NCBI RefSeq assembly: GCF_022829605.1
Contig: NZ_JAKSYD010000260.1
Location: 62,001 to 126,000, forward strand
Direction of reading: 5' to 3'
Source of the DNA: Methylobacterium sp. E-065
GTDB lineage: Bacteria; Pseudomonadota; Alphaproteobacteria; Rhizobiales; Beijerinckiaceae
DNA: 64,000 bases
A program made the translations under genes and the position numbers. The notes beneath the pieces are model-generated. The model did not search any database. It had not been told where the DNA came from and saw nothing but the letters and a program-made list of their open reading frames with translations. Shown here piece after piece: positions 7,644 to 16,730 of the stretch (within the stretch, counting starts at the first letter, position 1; each line of letters opens with the position of its first letter).

Positions 7644-10600
7644 AGCGCACTCCGCCGGCCCCGGTGCCGGCCCGGCCAAGGCAGGCGCGTCTCAGCGCCG
7701 GCCGCCGATCCGCGTCGTGATCGTCACCCTCGACAATCACCTTGCGAGCGCGGTCGAGCGGGCGCGTCTGCGGCTCCGCACCGAGATGCCGGGGCTGGTC
7801 CTGGGCTTCCACGCGGCGGCCGAGTGGGACAACAACCCCGCCGCCCTCGACGATTGCCGGGCCGATATCGCCAGCGCCGACATCGTGCTCTCGGCCATGC
7901 TGTTCATGGACGAGCATGTCCGGGCGATCCTACCGGCACTGGCGGCGCGGCGCGACGCCTGCGACGCGATGGTCGGCTGCCTCTCGGCCGGCGACGTCGT
8001 GAAGACCACGAAGCTCGGCCGCTTCGACATGAGCGGCAACAAGCGCAGCGCCCTCGACTTCCTGAAGAAGCTGCGCGGCAAGCCGGGCCAGCAGGGCAAT
8101 GCCGGCCGGCAGATGGCCCTGGTGCGCAAGCTGCCGAAGATCCTGCGCTTCATCCCGGGCTCGGCCCAGGACGTGCGCGCCTATTTCCTGACCCTGCAAT
8201 ACTGGCTCGCCGGCTCGGACGAGAACGTCTCCGCCCTGGTGCGCTTCCTGGTCCATCGCTACGCGGCGGGCGAGCGGGCGGCGTGGCGCGAGGGCCCGGC
8301 GGCGCCGGCGCCCCTCGATTATCCCGAGACCGGCCTCTACCATCCGCGCCTGCCGGGCCGGATCGGCGCCGACCTGGCGCGCCTCCCGCGCCAAGCCGGC
8401 ACAAGGGGCCGCGTCGGACTGCTGGTGATGCGCAGCTACGTGCTGGCCGGCAACACCGCCCATTACGACGGCGTCATCGCGGCGCTGGAGGCCCAGGGCC
8501 TCGACGTGGTGCCGGCCTTCGCCAGCGGCCTCGACAACCGCCCGGCCGTGGATTCCTTCTTCATGAAGGACGGGCGTACCGGCATCGACGCGCTGGTTTC
8601 GCTCACCGGCTTCTCGCTGATCGGCGGCCCCGCCTACAACGACGCCGCCGCCGCCGAGGCGATGCTGACCCAGCTCGACGTGCCCTACCTCGCCGCCCAG
8701 GCGCTGGAATTCCAGACCCTGGAGCAGTGGGAATCGGGCGACCGCGGCCTGTCGCCGGTCGAGGCGACCATGATGGTCGCGATCCCCGAACTCGACGGCG
8801 CCACCGCCCCGATGGTGTTCGGCGGCCGCTCCTCGGCCTCGGGCAGCGACAACGCCCGGGACATGCGGGTTCACCCGGAGCGGGCCGCGCGCCTCGCCGA
8901 GCGGGTCGCGCAAATGGTGTCGCTGCGCCGGACCCCGAAGGCCGCGCGCAAGCTCGCCGTGGTGCTGTTCAACTTCCCGCCCAATGCCGGCGCCACCGGC
9001 ACGGCCGCGTTCCTGTCGGTCTACGCCTCGCTGCTCAACACCCTGAAGGGTCTGGCGGCCGACGGCTACGCCGTGGCGGTGCCCGAGAGCGTCGATGCCC
9101 TGCGCACGGCGATCCTGGAGGGCAATGCCAAGCGCTATGGCACCCAGGCCAACGTCCACGCCCGCATCCCGGCCGAGGACCACCTGCGCCGCGAGACCTA
9201 CCTCGCCGAGATCGAGGCCCAGTGGGGCCCGGCGCCCGGCCGCCACCAGACCAACGGCGCCGACCTGTTCGTGCTCGGCGCCCAGTTCGGCAACGTCTTC
9301 GTCGGGGTCCAGCCCGCCTTCGGCTACGAGGGCGACCCGATGCGGCTCCTGTTCGAGCGCGGCTTCGCGCCGACCCACGCGTTCTCGGCCTTCTACCGCT
9401 ACCTGCGCGAGGATTTTGCCGCCGACGCGGTGCTGCATTTCGGCACGCACGGGGCGCTCGAATTCATGCCCGGCAAGCAGACCGGCCTGTCCGAGGCCTG
9501 CTGGCCGGAGCGGCTGATCGGGGCCCTGCCCAACGTCTATCTCTACGCCGCCAACAACCCCTCCGAGGGGACGCTGGCCAAGCGCCGCTCGGCCGCGACG
9601 CTGGTGTCCTACCTGACCCCGAGCCTCGCGGCGGCCGGGCTCTATCGTGGGTTGATCGACCTCAAGAGCTCGATCGAGCGCTGGCGCGGCCTCGACATCG
9701 CCGCGATGGCCGAGCGCGGCACCCTGGCCGGCCTGATCCAGGAGCAGGGCGCGGCCCTCGATCTCGTGGCCGCCACGCCGGCCTGGACCGGCGACCTCGG
9801 CGCCCGGGTCGGCGACCTCTGGTCGGCCGTGCAGGAGCTGGAACAGACCCTGATCCCGCACGGGCTGCACGTGGTCGGCGACGGCATGCCGGCGGAAGAG
9901 CGGATCGACATGCTGCTTGCTTTGGCGGAGGCCTCGCACGGCCTGGTGCCGGAGCGGGCCGGGATCGCCGCGCTGGTCTCCGGCGCAGGGATCGAGGCGG
10001 TCATCGCGGCCTCCGGGCTGCCGGCGGATGCCGAGACCCGGGCCGCGTTCGCGAGCCTCGCCGAGACCGACCGGCTGCTGGCCCGCGACCACGAGGTTCC
10101 GGCCCTGCTGCGGGCGCTGGACGGACGCTTCGTGCCGCCGGTGGCGGGCGGCGACCTGCTGCGCAACCCCGCGATCTTGCCGACCGGCCGCAACATCCAC
10201 GGGTTCGACCCCTACCGCCTGCCCTCCGCCTTCGCGGTGGCCGACGGCGCCCGGCAGGTGGCCCGCATCCTCGAACGCTTCGCGGCGGACGGAAAACCCT
10301 GCCCGGAGAGCGTCGCCCTGGTCCTGTGGGGCACCGACAACCTCAAGAGCGAGGGCGGCCCGATCGCTCAGGCGCTGGCGCTGATCGGCGCGAAGCCCCG
10401 CTTCGACGGCTACGGCCGCTTGAGCGGCGCGGAGCTGATCCCGCTGGAAACCCTCGGCCGCCCCCGCATCGACGCGGTGGTCACCCTCTCGGGCATCTTC
10501 CGGGACCTGCTACCGCTTCAGACCAAGCTCCTGGCGGAAGCGTCCTTCCTGGCCGCCACTGCCGACGAGCCCCTCGAGAAAAACTACGTCCGCAAGCACG

Positions 10601-11379
10601 CCCTGGCGATCCAGGCCGAGCACGGCTGCGATCTGGAGACCGCGGCGCTCCGCGTCTTCTCCAACGCCGAGGGCGCCTACGGGGCCAACGTCAACCACCT
10701 GGTCGATTCGGGCAATTGGGACGACGACGCGGAACTCTGCGAGACCTTCTCGCGCCGCAAGAGCTTCGCGTATGGCCGCAACGGCCGCCCGGCGCCGCAG
10801 CGCGCCCTGATGCAGGCGGTGCTCGCCTCCGTCGACATGGCCTACCAGAACCTCGACTCGGTCGAGGTCGGCGTCACCTCCGTCGACCATTACTTCGACG
10901 GGCTCGGCGGCATGGGCCGGGCGGTGGCCCGGGCCAAGGGCGAGTCGGTGCCGATCTACATCAGCGACCAGACCCGCGGGGAGGGGCGCGTCCGCTCCCT
11001 GGAGGAGCAGGTGGCGCTTGAGACGCGCACCCGGATGCTCAACCCGAAATGGTACGAAAGCCTGCTCGGCCACGGCTACGAGGGCGTCCGCCAGATCGAG
11101 ACGCACCTCACCAACACGGTCGGCTGGTCGGCCACCGCCAACGCGGTCCAGCCCTGGATCTACCAGCGGATCACCGAGACCTACGTCCTCGACAAGGACA
11201 TGCGCGAGCGCATGGCCGCCTTGAACCCCACCGCCTCCGCCAAGGTCGCCCAAAGGCTGATCGAGGCGCACCGCCGCGGCTTCTGGACCCCCGATGCAGA
11301 GATGCGCGACGCCCTCGACCGGGCCGAGGAGGAACTGGAAGACCGTCTGGAAGGCGTCACCACAGGAGTGGCCGCATGA
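7633..11379 (+). CDS. bchH: magnesium chelatase subunit H
   Basis: BchH binds protoporphyrin IX and is the site of Mg insertion, driven by the BchI-BchD AAA+ motor. The start at ATG 7633 gives 1248 aa, the expected size. The segment beginning RRPPIRVVIVTLDNHLA is the conserved N-terminal domain, preceded by a variable Ala/Gly-rich leader of about 25 residues. The CobN-type core motifs FGTHGALEFMPGKQTGL and YAANNPSEGTLAKRRS are clear near residues 600-655. The gene overlaps bchB by 11 bases and bchL by ATGA, so its dosage is tied to the reductase genes and not to bchI/bchD, which lie 9 kb away. Confidence 0.97.
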   Translation: MAARAHSAGPGAGPAKAGASQRRPPIRVVIVTLDNHLASAVERARLRLRTEMPGLVLGFHAAAEWDNNPAALDDCRADIASADIVLSAMLFMDEHVRAILPALAARRDACDAMVGCLSAGDVVKTTKLGRFDMSGNKRSALDFLKKLRGKPGQQGNAGRQMALVRKLPKILRFIPGSAQDVRAYFLTLQYWLAGSDENVSALVRFLVHRYAAGERAAWREGPAAPAPLDYPETGLYHPRLPGRIGADLARLPRQAGTRGRVGLLVMRSYVLAGNTAHYDGVIAALEAQGLDVVPAFASGLDNRPAVDSFFMKDGRTGIDALVSLTGFSLIGGPAYNDAAAAEAMLTQLDVPYLAAQALEFQTLEQWESGDRGLSPVEATMMVAIPELDGATAPMVFGGRSSASGSDNARDMRVHPERAARLAERVAQMVSLRRTPKAARKLAVVLFNFPPNAGATGTAAFLSVYASLLNTLKGLAADGYAVAVPESVDALRTAILEGNAKRYGTQANVHARIPAEDHLRRETYLAEIEAQWGPAPGRHQTNGADLFVLGAQFGNVFVGVQPAFGYEGDPMRLLFERGFAPTHAFSAFYRYLREDFAADAVLHFGTHGALEFMPGKQTGLSEACWPERLIGALPNVYLYAANNPSEGTLAKRRSAATLVSYLTPSLAAAGLYRGLIDLKSSIERWRGLDIAAMAERGTLAGLIQEQGAALDLVAATPAWTGDLGARVGDLWSAVQELEQTLIPHGLHVVGDGMPAEERIDMLLALAEASHGLVPERAGIAALVSGAGIEAVIAASGLPADAETRAAFASLAETDRLLARDHEVPALLRALDGRFVPPVAGGDLLRNPAILPTGRNIHGFDPYRLPSAFAVADGARQVARILERFAADGKPCPESVALVLWGTDNLKSEGGPIAQALALIGAKPRFDGYGRLSGAELIPLETLGRPRIDAVVTLSGIFRDLLPLQTKLLAEASFLAATADEPLEKNYVRKHALAIQAEHGCDLETAALRVFSNAEGAYGANVNHLVDSGNWDDDAELCETFSRRKSFAYGRNGRPAPQRALMQAVLASVDMAYQNLDSVEVGVTSVDHYFDGLGGMGRAVARAKGESVPIYISDQTRGEGRVRSLEEQVALETRTRMLNPKWYESLLGHGYEGVRQIETHLTNTVGWSATANAVQPWIYQRITETYVLDKDMRERMAALNPTASAKVAQRLIEAHRRGFWTPDAEMRDALDRAEEELEDRLEGVTTGVAA

Positions 11380-12269
11380 ACATCGCGATCCGCAATCCCG
11401 TCATCGCCCGGAAAGAAGAGGGGAGCGTTCAGGTCGAACTCGATCCGGACCTGAAGATCGACACCGCCAAGGTGTTCGCGGTCTACGGCAAGGGCGGGAT
11501 CGGCAAGTCGACCACCTCGTCGAACCTGTCGGTGGCGTTCTCGAAGCTCGGCAAGCGGGTGCTGCAGATCGGCTGCGATCCGAAGCACGACTCGACCTTC
11601 ACGCTGACCAAGCGCCTCGCCCCCACGGTGATCGACGCGCTCGAGGCGGTGAACTTCCACTCGGAGGAGCTGCGCGTCGAGGATTTCGTGGTCGAGGGCT
11701 ATAACGGCGTGATGTGCGTCGAGGCCGGCGGCCCGCCCGCCGGCACCGGCTGCGGCGGCTACGTGGTCGGCCAGACCGTGAAGCTCCTGAAGGAGCACCA
11801 CCTCCTGGAAGACACCGACGTCGTGGTGTTCGACGTGCTGGGCGACGTGGTCTGCGGCGGCTTCGCCTCGCCGCTCCAGCACGCCGACCGGGCGCTGATC
11901 GTCACCGCCAACGACTTCGACTCGATCTTCGCGATGAACCGGATCGTGGCGGCGATCCACGCCAAGGCGAAGAACTATCCGGTGCGGCTCGGCGGTGTCA
12001 TCGCCAACCGCTCGGCCAAGACCGACGAGATCGACCGGTTCAACGACGCGGTCGGCCTGAAGCGGCTCGCCCACTTCCCCGACCTCGATATCGTCCGCCG
12101 CTCGCGGCTGAAGAAGTCGACCCTGTTCGAGATGGAATCCTCCCCGGAACTCGACGCGGTGACCGCCGAGTACATGCGGCTCGCCGAGATCCTCTGGGCC
12201 GGGGGCGAACCCTGCGAGGCGATCCCCATGAAGGACCGCGACCTGTTCGAGTTCCTCGGTTTCGATTGA
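11376..12269 (+). CDS. bchL: light-independent protochlorophyllide reductase ATPase subunit L
   Basis: BchL is the NifH-like homodimeric iron-sulfur ATPase that delivers electrons to BchNB. It is 297 aa, with the P-loop YGKGGIGKSTTSSNLS at about residues 37-52 and the two 4Fe-4S cysteines in TGCGGYV and VVCGGFAS. The ATG overlaps the bchH stop as ATGA. The enzyme family is oxygen sensitive, which contrasts with the oxygen-dependent AcsF further down the same operon. Confidence 0.97.
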   Translation: MNIAIRNPVIARKEEGSVQVELDPDLKIDTAKVFAVYGKGGIGKSTTSSNLSVAFSKLGKRVLQIGCDPKHDSTFTLTKRLAPTVIDALEAVNFHSEELRVEDFVVEGYNGVMCVEAGGPPAGTGCGGYVVGQTVKLLKEHHLLEDTDVVVFDVLGDVVCGGFASPLQHADRALIVTANDFDSIFAMNRIVAAIHAKAKNYPVRLGGVIANRSAKTDEIDRFNDAVGLKRLAHFPDLDIVRRSRLKKSTLFEMESSPELDAVTAEYMRLAEILWAGGEPCEAIPMKDRDLFEFLGFD

Positions 12270-12285
12270 GTTTGGGGTTCGACTG

Positions 12286-13041
12286 ATGGCCAGCGCCAGC
12301 TACGATGCCCGCCGGGGTGAACTGACCACCTATTTCGACCGCACCGCGGTCGATGCGTGGTCGCGCCTGACCTCGGACGCCCCGGTGAGCCGGATTCGCG
12401 CCACGGTGCGGGCCGGGCGCGACGCCATGCGGGCGACACTGCTCGCCTGGCTGCCCGCCGACATGACCGGCCTGCGCCTGCTCGATGCCGGCTGCGGCAC
12501 CGGGGCGCTGAGCGTCGAGGCGGCACGGCGCGGCGCCGAGGTGGTGGCCATCGACGTCTCGCCCACGCTGATCGGGCTGGCGCAGGAGCGCCTGCCGGAA
12601 ATGTCCGGCGCGGGGCGCATCGAGTTCCGCGTCGGCGACATGCTCGATCCCGGTCTCGGCCGGTTCGACCACGTGGTGGCGATGGATTCGCTGATCCATT
12701 ACCGCGCCGCCGACATCGCCCGGGCGCTGGCGGCTTTGGGCGCGCGCACGGACGGCTCGATTCTGTTCACCGTGGCGCCGCGTACGGCGCTGCTGACCGT
12801 GATGCACGCGGCCGGACAGTTCTTTCCGCGGGGCGACCGTTCGCCGGCCATCGTGCCGGTGACCGAGCGTGGGCTGCGGCGGCGGATTTCTTCGGAACGC
12901 GCCCTCGACGGCTTCGCCTGGGCGCGGTCGCACCGGATCAACAGCGGCTTCTACCTGTCGAACGCGATCGCGCTGACGCGTACGCTTACGACCCCCGCAC
13001 AGGGGGGAGGGAGCCACGCGGCGCCCGGGGTGCGCCCATGA
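12286..13041 (+). CDS. bchM: magnesium protoporphyrin IX O-methyltransferase
   Basis: BchM transfers a methyl group from S-adenosylmethionine to the C13 propionate of Mg-protoporphyrin IX, preparing it for ring closure by AcsF. The 251-aa protein has the N-terminal pattern YDARRGELTTYFDRTAVDAW and SAM motif I LLDAGCGTGALS at 65-76, with the acidic end of strand 2 (VVAIDVS) following. It begins 16 bases after bchL and its stop overlaps lhaA as ATGA. Confidence 0.95.
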   Translation: MASASYDARRGELTTYFDRTAVDAWSRLTSDAPVSRIRATVRAGRDAMRATLLAWLPADMTGLRLLDAGCGTGALSVEAARRGAEVVAIDVSPTLIGLAQERLPEMSGAGRIEFRVGDMLDPGLGRFDHVVAMDSLIHYRAADIARALAALGARTDGSILFTVAPRTALLTVMHAAGQFFPRGDRSPAIVPVTERGLRRRISSERALDGFAWARSHRINSGFYLSNAIALTRTLTTPAQGGGSHAAPGVRP

Positions 13042-14468
13042 GCAGCGCCTCGCAAAAACTCACCGCGGCCCTGATGCGCCTCGGTCCGGCGATCCTGCCG
13101 TTCGCGGATGCCGCCACGGTCGAGCTGCCGCTGGGCCGGCTGCTGCGCCTAGCCCTGTTCCAGGTCACGGTCGGCATGGCGGCGGTGCTGCTGATCGGCA
13201 CCCTGAACCGGGTGATGATCGTCGAGCTCGGCGTCCCGGCCTGGATCGTCGCCATGATGCTGGCGCTGCCGCTGGTCTTCGCCCCGTTGCGGGCGCTGGT
13301 CGGCTTCCGGTCGGACACGCACCGCTCGGTCCTGGGCTGGCGGCGGGTCCCCTATATCTGGTTCGGCACGCTGCTGCAGTTCGGCGGGCTGGCGATCATG
13401 CCCTTCGCCCTTCTGATCCTGTCGGGCGACACGACCGGACCGCTCTGGGTCGGCGACCTCGCGGCGGCGCTCGCCTTCCTGCTGGTCGGCGCCGGCCTCC
13501 ACACCACCCAGACGGTGGGCCTTGCGCTCGCCACCGACCTCGCCCCCGCGCATGCCCGCCCGAAGGTCGTGGCGCTGCTCTGCGCCGCGCTCCTGTTCGG
13601 CATGATGGCGAGCGCGGTGCTGTTCGGGCTGTTCCTGGCGCATTTCTCCGCGGTGCGCCTGATCCAGGTGATCCAGGGCGCGGCGCTCGTCACCATCATC
13701 CTCAACGGCTTCGCGCTGTGGAAGCAGGAGCCCCGCGACACCACCCGGAACCGGGACGCGCCGCAGCGCGACTTCCGCGCCTCCTGGCGGGCCTATGCGG
13801 GGGAGGGCACCGCCCGGCGCCGCCTCGTGGCGATCGGCCTCGGCACGGCGGGCTTCTCCATGCAGGACATCCTGCTGGAACCCTATGGCGGCCAGATCCT
13901 GCACCTCTCCGTGGGGGCGACCACGGCGCTCACCGCGCTGCTGGCCGCAGGCGGCGGCCTCGGCCTGCTGATCGCGGCCCGCTGGCTCGGCCGGGGCGGC
14001 GACCCGTTCCGGGTGTCGGCAGTGGGCGTCGGGATCGGCATCCTGGCCTTCTCGGCGGTGGTGTTCGCGGCGCCCTTGGCCTCGGCCGACCTGTTCGCCG
14101 CGGGCGTCAGCCTGATCGGCCTCGGCGGCGGCCTGTTCGCCCACGGAACGCTCACCGCCTCGATGAACCGGGCCGGCCCCGAGGATACCGGACTGGCGCT
14201 CGGCGCCTGGGGCGCCGTGCAGGCGACCGCGGCGGGCCTGTCGATCGCGGCCAGCGGCCTCGTGCGCGATGTCGGCGGCGCCATCGCCCAGTCGGGGGTG
14301 CTCGGCGAGGGCATGAACGAGCCCGCCATCGGCTACCTCATCGTCTACCACATCGAGATCGCCCTGCTGTTCGCCGCGCTCCTCGCGCTCGGGCCGCTGG
14401 TGCGTGAGGACGCGCGTGCGCAGACACGCGATCGGATGACCGGCACTCTCGCCGGCCGGACAGCCTGA
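13038..14468 (+). CDS. lhaA: light-harvesting 1 assembly factor LhaA (PucC family)
   Basis: LhaA is a 12-helix MFS-like membrane protein needed for efficient assembly of the core antenna. The start at ATG 13038, overlapping the bchM stop, gives 476 aa. About twelve hydrophobic helices can be drawn, with the signature LNRVMIVELGVPAWIV, the FRSDTHRS loop after helix 2 and WRRVPYIWFGTLLQFGG. It is paralogous to the PucC-type gene at the left edge. Its place between bchM and puhA is the standard one in purple bacteria. Confidence 0.93.
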   Translation: MSSASQKLTAALMRLGPAILPFADAATVELPLGRLLRLALFQVTVGMAAVLLIGTLNRVMIVELGVPAWIVAMMLALPLVFAPLRALVGFRSDTHRSVLGWRRVPYIWFGTLLQFGGLAIMPFALLILSGDTTGPLWVGDLAAALAFLLVGAGLHTTQTVGLALATDLAPAHARPKVVALLCAALLFGMMASAVLFGLFLAHFSAVRLIQVIQGAALVTIILNGFALWKQEPRDTTRNRDAPQRDFRASWRAYAGEGTARRRLVAIGLGTAGFSMQDILLEPYGGQILHLSVGATTALTALLAAGGGLGLLIAARWLGRGGDPFRVSAVGVGIGILAFSAVVFAAPLASADLFAAGVSLIGLGGGLFAHGTLTASMNRAGPEDTGLALGAWGAVQATAAGLSIAASGLVRDVGGAIAQSGVLGEGMNEPAIGYLIVYHIEIALLFAALLALGPLVREDARAQTRDRMTGTLAGRTA

Positions 14469-14487
14469 GACACGGGGGAGGTCAGCC

Positions 14488-15267
14488 ATGCCAACCGGCG
14501 CACTTACAGGTTACGTCGACGTCGCCCAGGTCGTGCTCTACGCGTTCTTCCTCTTCTTCGCCGGCCTGGTGTTCTGGCTGCGCCGGGAGGACCGGCGCGA
14601 GGGCTACCCCCTGGAGAACGAGGCGGTCGGGCGCCGCAAGTCGGTCGATCCGTTCCTGATCCCCCGCTCCAAGGCGTTCCACCTGCCCGGCGGCGAGACC
14701 ACCTACGCCCCCCAGGCGGTGCATGGCAGCGGCGACATCGAGACCGGCATCCCGGCCCGCAAGGTCGAGCCCTGGCCGGGCGCACCCTACGAGCGGACCG
14801 AGTCCTCGCTCCAGGCCGGCGTCGGCCCCGGCTCCTGGGTGCTCCGGCACGACGTTCACGACCGGACCTGGGACAACGAGATCCGGATCGTGCCCCTGCG
14901 GGTGGCGACCAACTTCGTCGTCCACGAGGACGGCCCGAACCCGATCGGCATGACCGTGTTCGGCACCGACAACGCGGTGGCGGGCGTCGTCTGCGACGTC
15001 TGGGTCGACCGCGGCGAGTCGCTGCTGCGCTACTACGAGGTCGAGCTGCCCACGGGCGGCCGCCGCCTGATGCCGGTGACGTTCTGCCGGGCCGGCGGCT
15101 TCACCAAGACGGTGAAGACCGAGGCGCTGCTCGCCAGCCAGTTCGCCGACATCCCCGAGACCCGCGACCCCGACAGCGTCACCTTCCTGGAGGAGGAGCG
15201 GGTCATGTCCTACTTCGGCGCCGGCACGCTCTACGCCACGCCGGCCCGGGCGGAGCCCCTGATATGA
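14488..15267 (+). CDS. puhA: photosynthetic reaction centre subunit H
   Basis: PuhA is the H subunit that caps the cytoplasmic face of the L/M reaction centre and guides protons to QB. The 259-aa protein has a short periplasmic end, one transmembrane helix at about 12-31, and then a cytoplasmic PRC-barrel region (PRSKAFHLPGGETTYAPQ onwards, PVTFCRAGGFTKTVKTEALL). The size is typical. Its stop overlaps puhB as ATGA. Confidence 0.96.
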   Translation: MPTGALTGYVDVAQVVLYAFFLFFAGLVFWLRREDRREGYPLENEAVGRRKSVDPFLIPRSKAFHLPGGETTYAPQAVHGSGDIETGIPARKVEPWPGAPYERTESSLQAGVGPGSWVLRHDVHDRTWDNEIRIVPLRVATNFVVHEDGPNPIGMTVFGTDNAVAGVVCDVWVDRGESLLRYYEVELPTGGRRLMPVTFCRAGGFTKTVKTEALLASQFADIPETRDPDSVTFLEEERVMSYFGAGTLYATPARAEPLI

Positions 15268-15914
15268 GCGGCGACTTCATTCCCGAGGGCACCCTGCGGG
15301 GACTGCCCGGCCCGCTGCCGGCGGGTGAGCGGATCCTGTGGCAGGGCGCGCCCACCACCACGGGTCTGCTGGTGCGGGTGTTCCACGCCCGCTTGGTGAT
15401 CGCGTGGTTCGGACTCTCCGGCCTGGCCTTCGGCCTGGCGGCGGGCTCAGCCACGGGGGCGCTGAAGGTGGTGCTGCCGACCCTGGTGATCGGCGCGGGC
15501 GGGATGGCCCTGCTCTGGCTGCTCGCGTGGCTGACCCACCGGACGACGCTCTACACGATCACCAATCGCCGGGTCGTGCTGCAGGCCGGCATCGCCCTGC
15601 AGGTGACCCACAACCTGCCGTTCGCCCAGATCGACACTGCGGCGTTGCGCGCCTTCACGGATGGCACCGGAGACGTCCCGCTGCGGTTGCGGCCGGGCCT
15701 GCGGATCGCCTACCTTCAGCTCTGGCCGCACGCCCGGCCCTGGCATCTGTCGCGGACTGAGCCCATGCTGCGCTCCGTGCCGGATGCCGATGGGGCGGCG
15801 GCCCTGCTGGCGCAGGCGCTGGCGGCCCATGCCGACGGCGCTGCGCCGCCGGTGCGGGTGGCCCGTCTGGGTCAGGCGAACGAAAATGCCGGCCGCCTCG
15901 TCGCGGCCGAGTAG
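15264..15914 (+). CDS. puhB: reaction-centre assembly protein PuhB
   Basis: PuhB is a membrane protein required for full reaction-centre assembly in Rhodobacter capsulatus. This 216-aa product has a short N-terminal soluble part (GERILWQGAPT), two to three hydrophobic helices between about 35 and 95, and a PH-like domain beginning TLYTITNRRVVLQAG, which places it in the bPH2-type family. It overlaps puhA by ATGA and is followed after 10 bases by puhC. Confidence 0.9.
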   Translation: MSGDFIPEGTLRGLPGPLPAGERILWQGAPTTTGLLVRVFHARLVIAWFGLSGLAFGLAAGSATGALKVVLPTLVIGAGGMALLWLLAWLTHRTTLYTITNRRVVLQAGIALQVTHNLPFAQIDTAALRAFTDGTGDVPLRLRPGLRIAYLQLWPHARPWHLSRTEPMLRSVPDADGAAALLAQALAAHADGAAPPVRVARLGQANENAGRLVAAE

Positions 15915-15924
15915 GGAGGGGACG

Positions 15925-16434
15925 ATGGGCGAGCGGGCGGAGAACGCCGGCCGATCACCGGTTCGGGTTGCCGCGGGACCGGCGCCGGCGCTGCTGATGA
16001 TCGGCGCCGGGGCGCTGATGGGCTTCACCATGCTGGCGGTCCTGATCGGCCGCAGCGAGGGGGTCGGCCTCGTCGCCCTGCCGCCCGCCAAGCCGGTGGC
16101 GCAGGTCGAATTCCACGCCGAGGATCAGGTCGACGGCTCGATCGCCCTGCGCAACGTCGCCGACCAGAAGATCCTCGCCTGGATCCGCCCCGGCGAGGAC
16201 GGCTTCCTGCGCGGGACGTTGCGGGGCCTCGCCCAGGCCCGGCAGCGCGATGGCCTCGGGCCGGAAAAGCCCTTCAGCCTGACCCGCTTCGACGACGGCC
16301 GTTTGGCGCTCGCCGACGAGGCCACCGGCCGCCGGGTGCCGCTCGAAGCCTTCGGGCCGACCAATGCCGGGGCCTTCGCCCGGCTGATGCCCGCGCCGGG
16401 CGCGCCGGGCTCGCCCGCCACGGAGACCCGGTGA
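15925..16434 (+). CDS. puhC: photosynthetic complex assembly protein PuhC
   Basis: PuhC affects reorganisation of the reaction centre and core antenna in Rhodobacter. The product is 169 aa: a short N-terminus, one membrane anchor at about 20-45, then a periplasmic domain with FHAEDQVDGSIALRN and a Pro-rich tail. The ATG at 15925 follows a strong GGGAGGGGACG ribosome-binding site. The stop overlaps the next gene's start. Confidence 0.88.
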   Translation: MGERAENAGRSPVRVAAGPAPALLMIGAGALMGFTMLAVLIGRSEGVGLVALPPAKPVAQVEFHAEDQVDGSIALRNVADQKILAWIRPGEDGFLRGTLRGLAQARQRDGLGPEKPFSLTRFDDGRLALADEATGRRVPLEAFGPTNAGAFARLMPAPGAPGSPATETR

Positions 16435-16730
16435 TGGGCCTGTTCGGCAGCCGCACCGTCACCGTGCCCTGCACGGTCGAGATCGAGCAGACCCCCGAGA
16501 GCCTGCACGCGCATGTGACTCTCGATGCCGGCTTCGAGATCGAGCCCGGCGACGAGGTCCAAGTCCATGATGCGCCGACCGCGGTGCCCTACGGCGAGCG
16601 CCTCAGCGTGCGCCGCACCGCCACCATCACCCGGGCCGGCCCGCTGGAGCGGGTCTGGACCAAGCTCATCGCCCATCTCGAGCTGACCGAACTCTACGAG
16701 GTCAGCTTCTCCGAAAGGAGGAAGCTGTGA
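16431..16730 (+). CDS. conserved small photosynthesis-cluster protein between puhC and acsF
   Basis: This 98-99-aa soluble protein is commonly found in this position in alphaproteobacterial photosynthesis clusters, but I cannot assign a biochemical role. Translation may start at GTG 16431 or ATG 16434; both overlap the puhC stop. No membrane segment or metal motif is visible. A beta-rich middle (VEIEQTPESLHAHVTLDAGF, then EIEPGDEVQVHD) suggests a small barrel. Tight coupling to acsF (GTGA) hints at a function with the cyclase or in assembly, which is inference only. Confidence 0.75.
   Translation: MMGLFGSRTVTVPCTVEIEQTPESLHAHVTLDAGFEIEPGDEVQVHDAPTAVPYGERLSVRRTATITRAGPLERVWTKLIAHLELTELYEVSFSERRKL

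Noticed and set aside
7824..11021. A 1065-codon open frame on the plus strand and a 756-codon frame on the minus strand across bchH
   Set aside because: Both are out-of-frame shadows of bchH produced by high GC. Their translations are Arg/Gly/Pro-rich without motifs, while the bchH frame carries clear family motifs.
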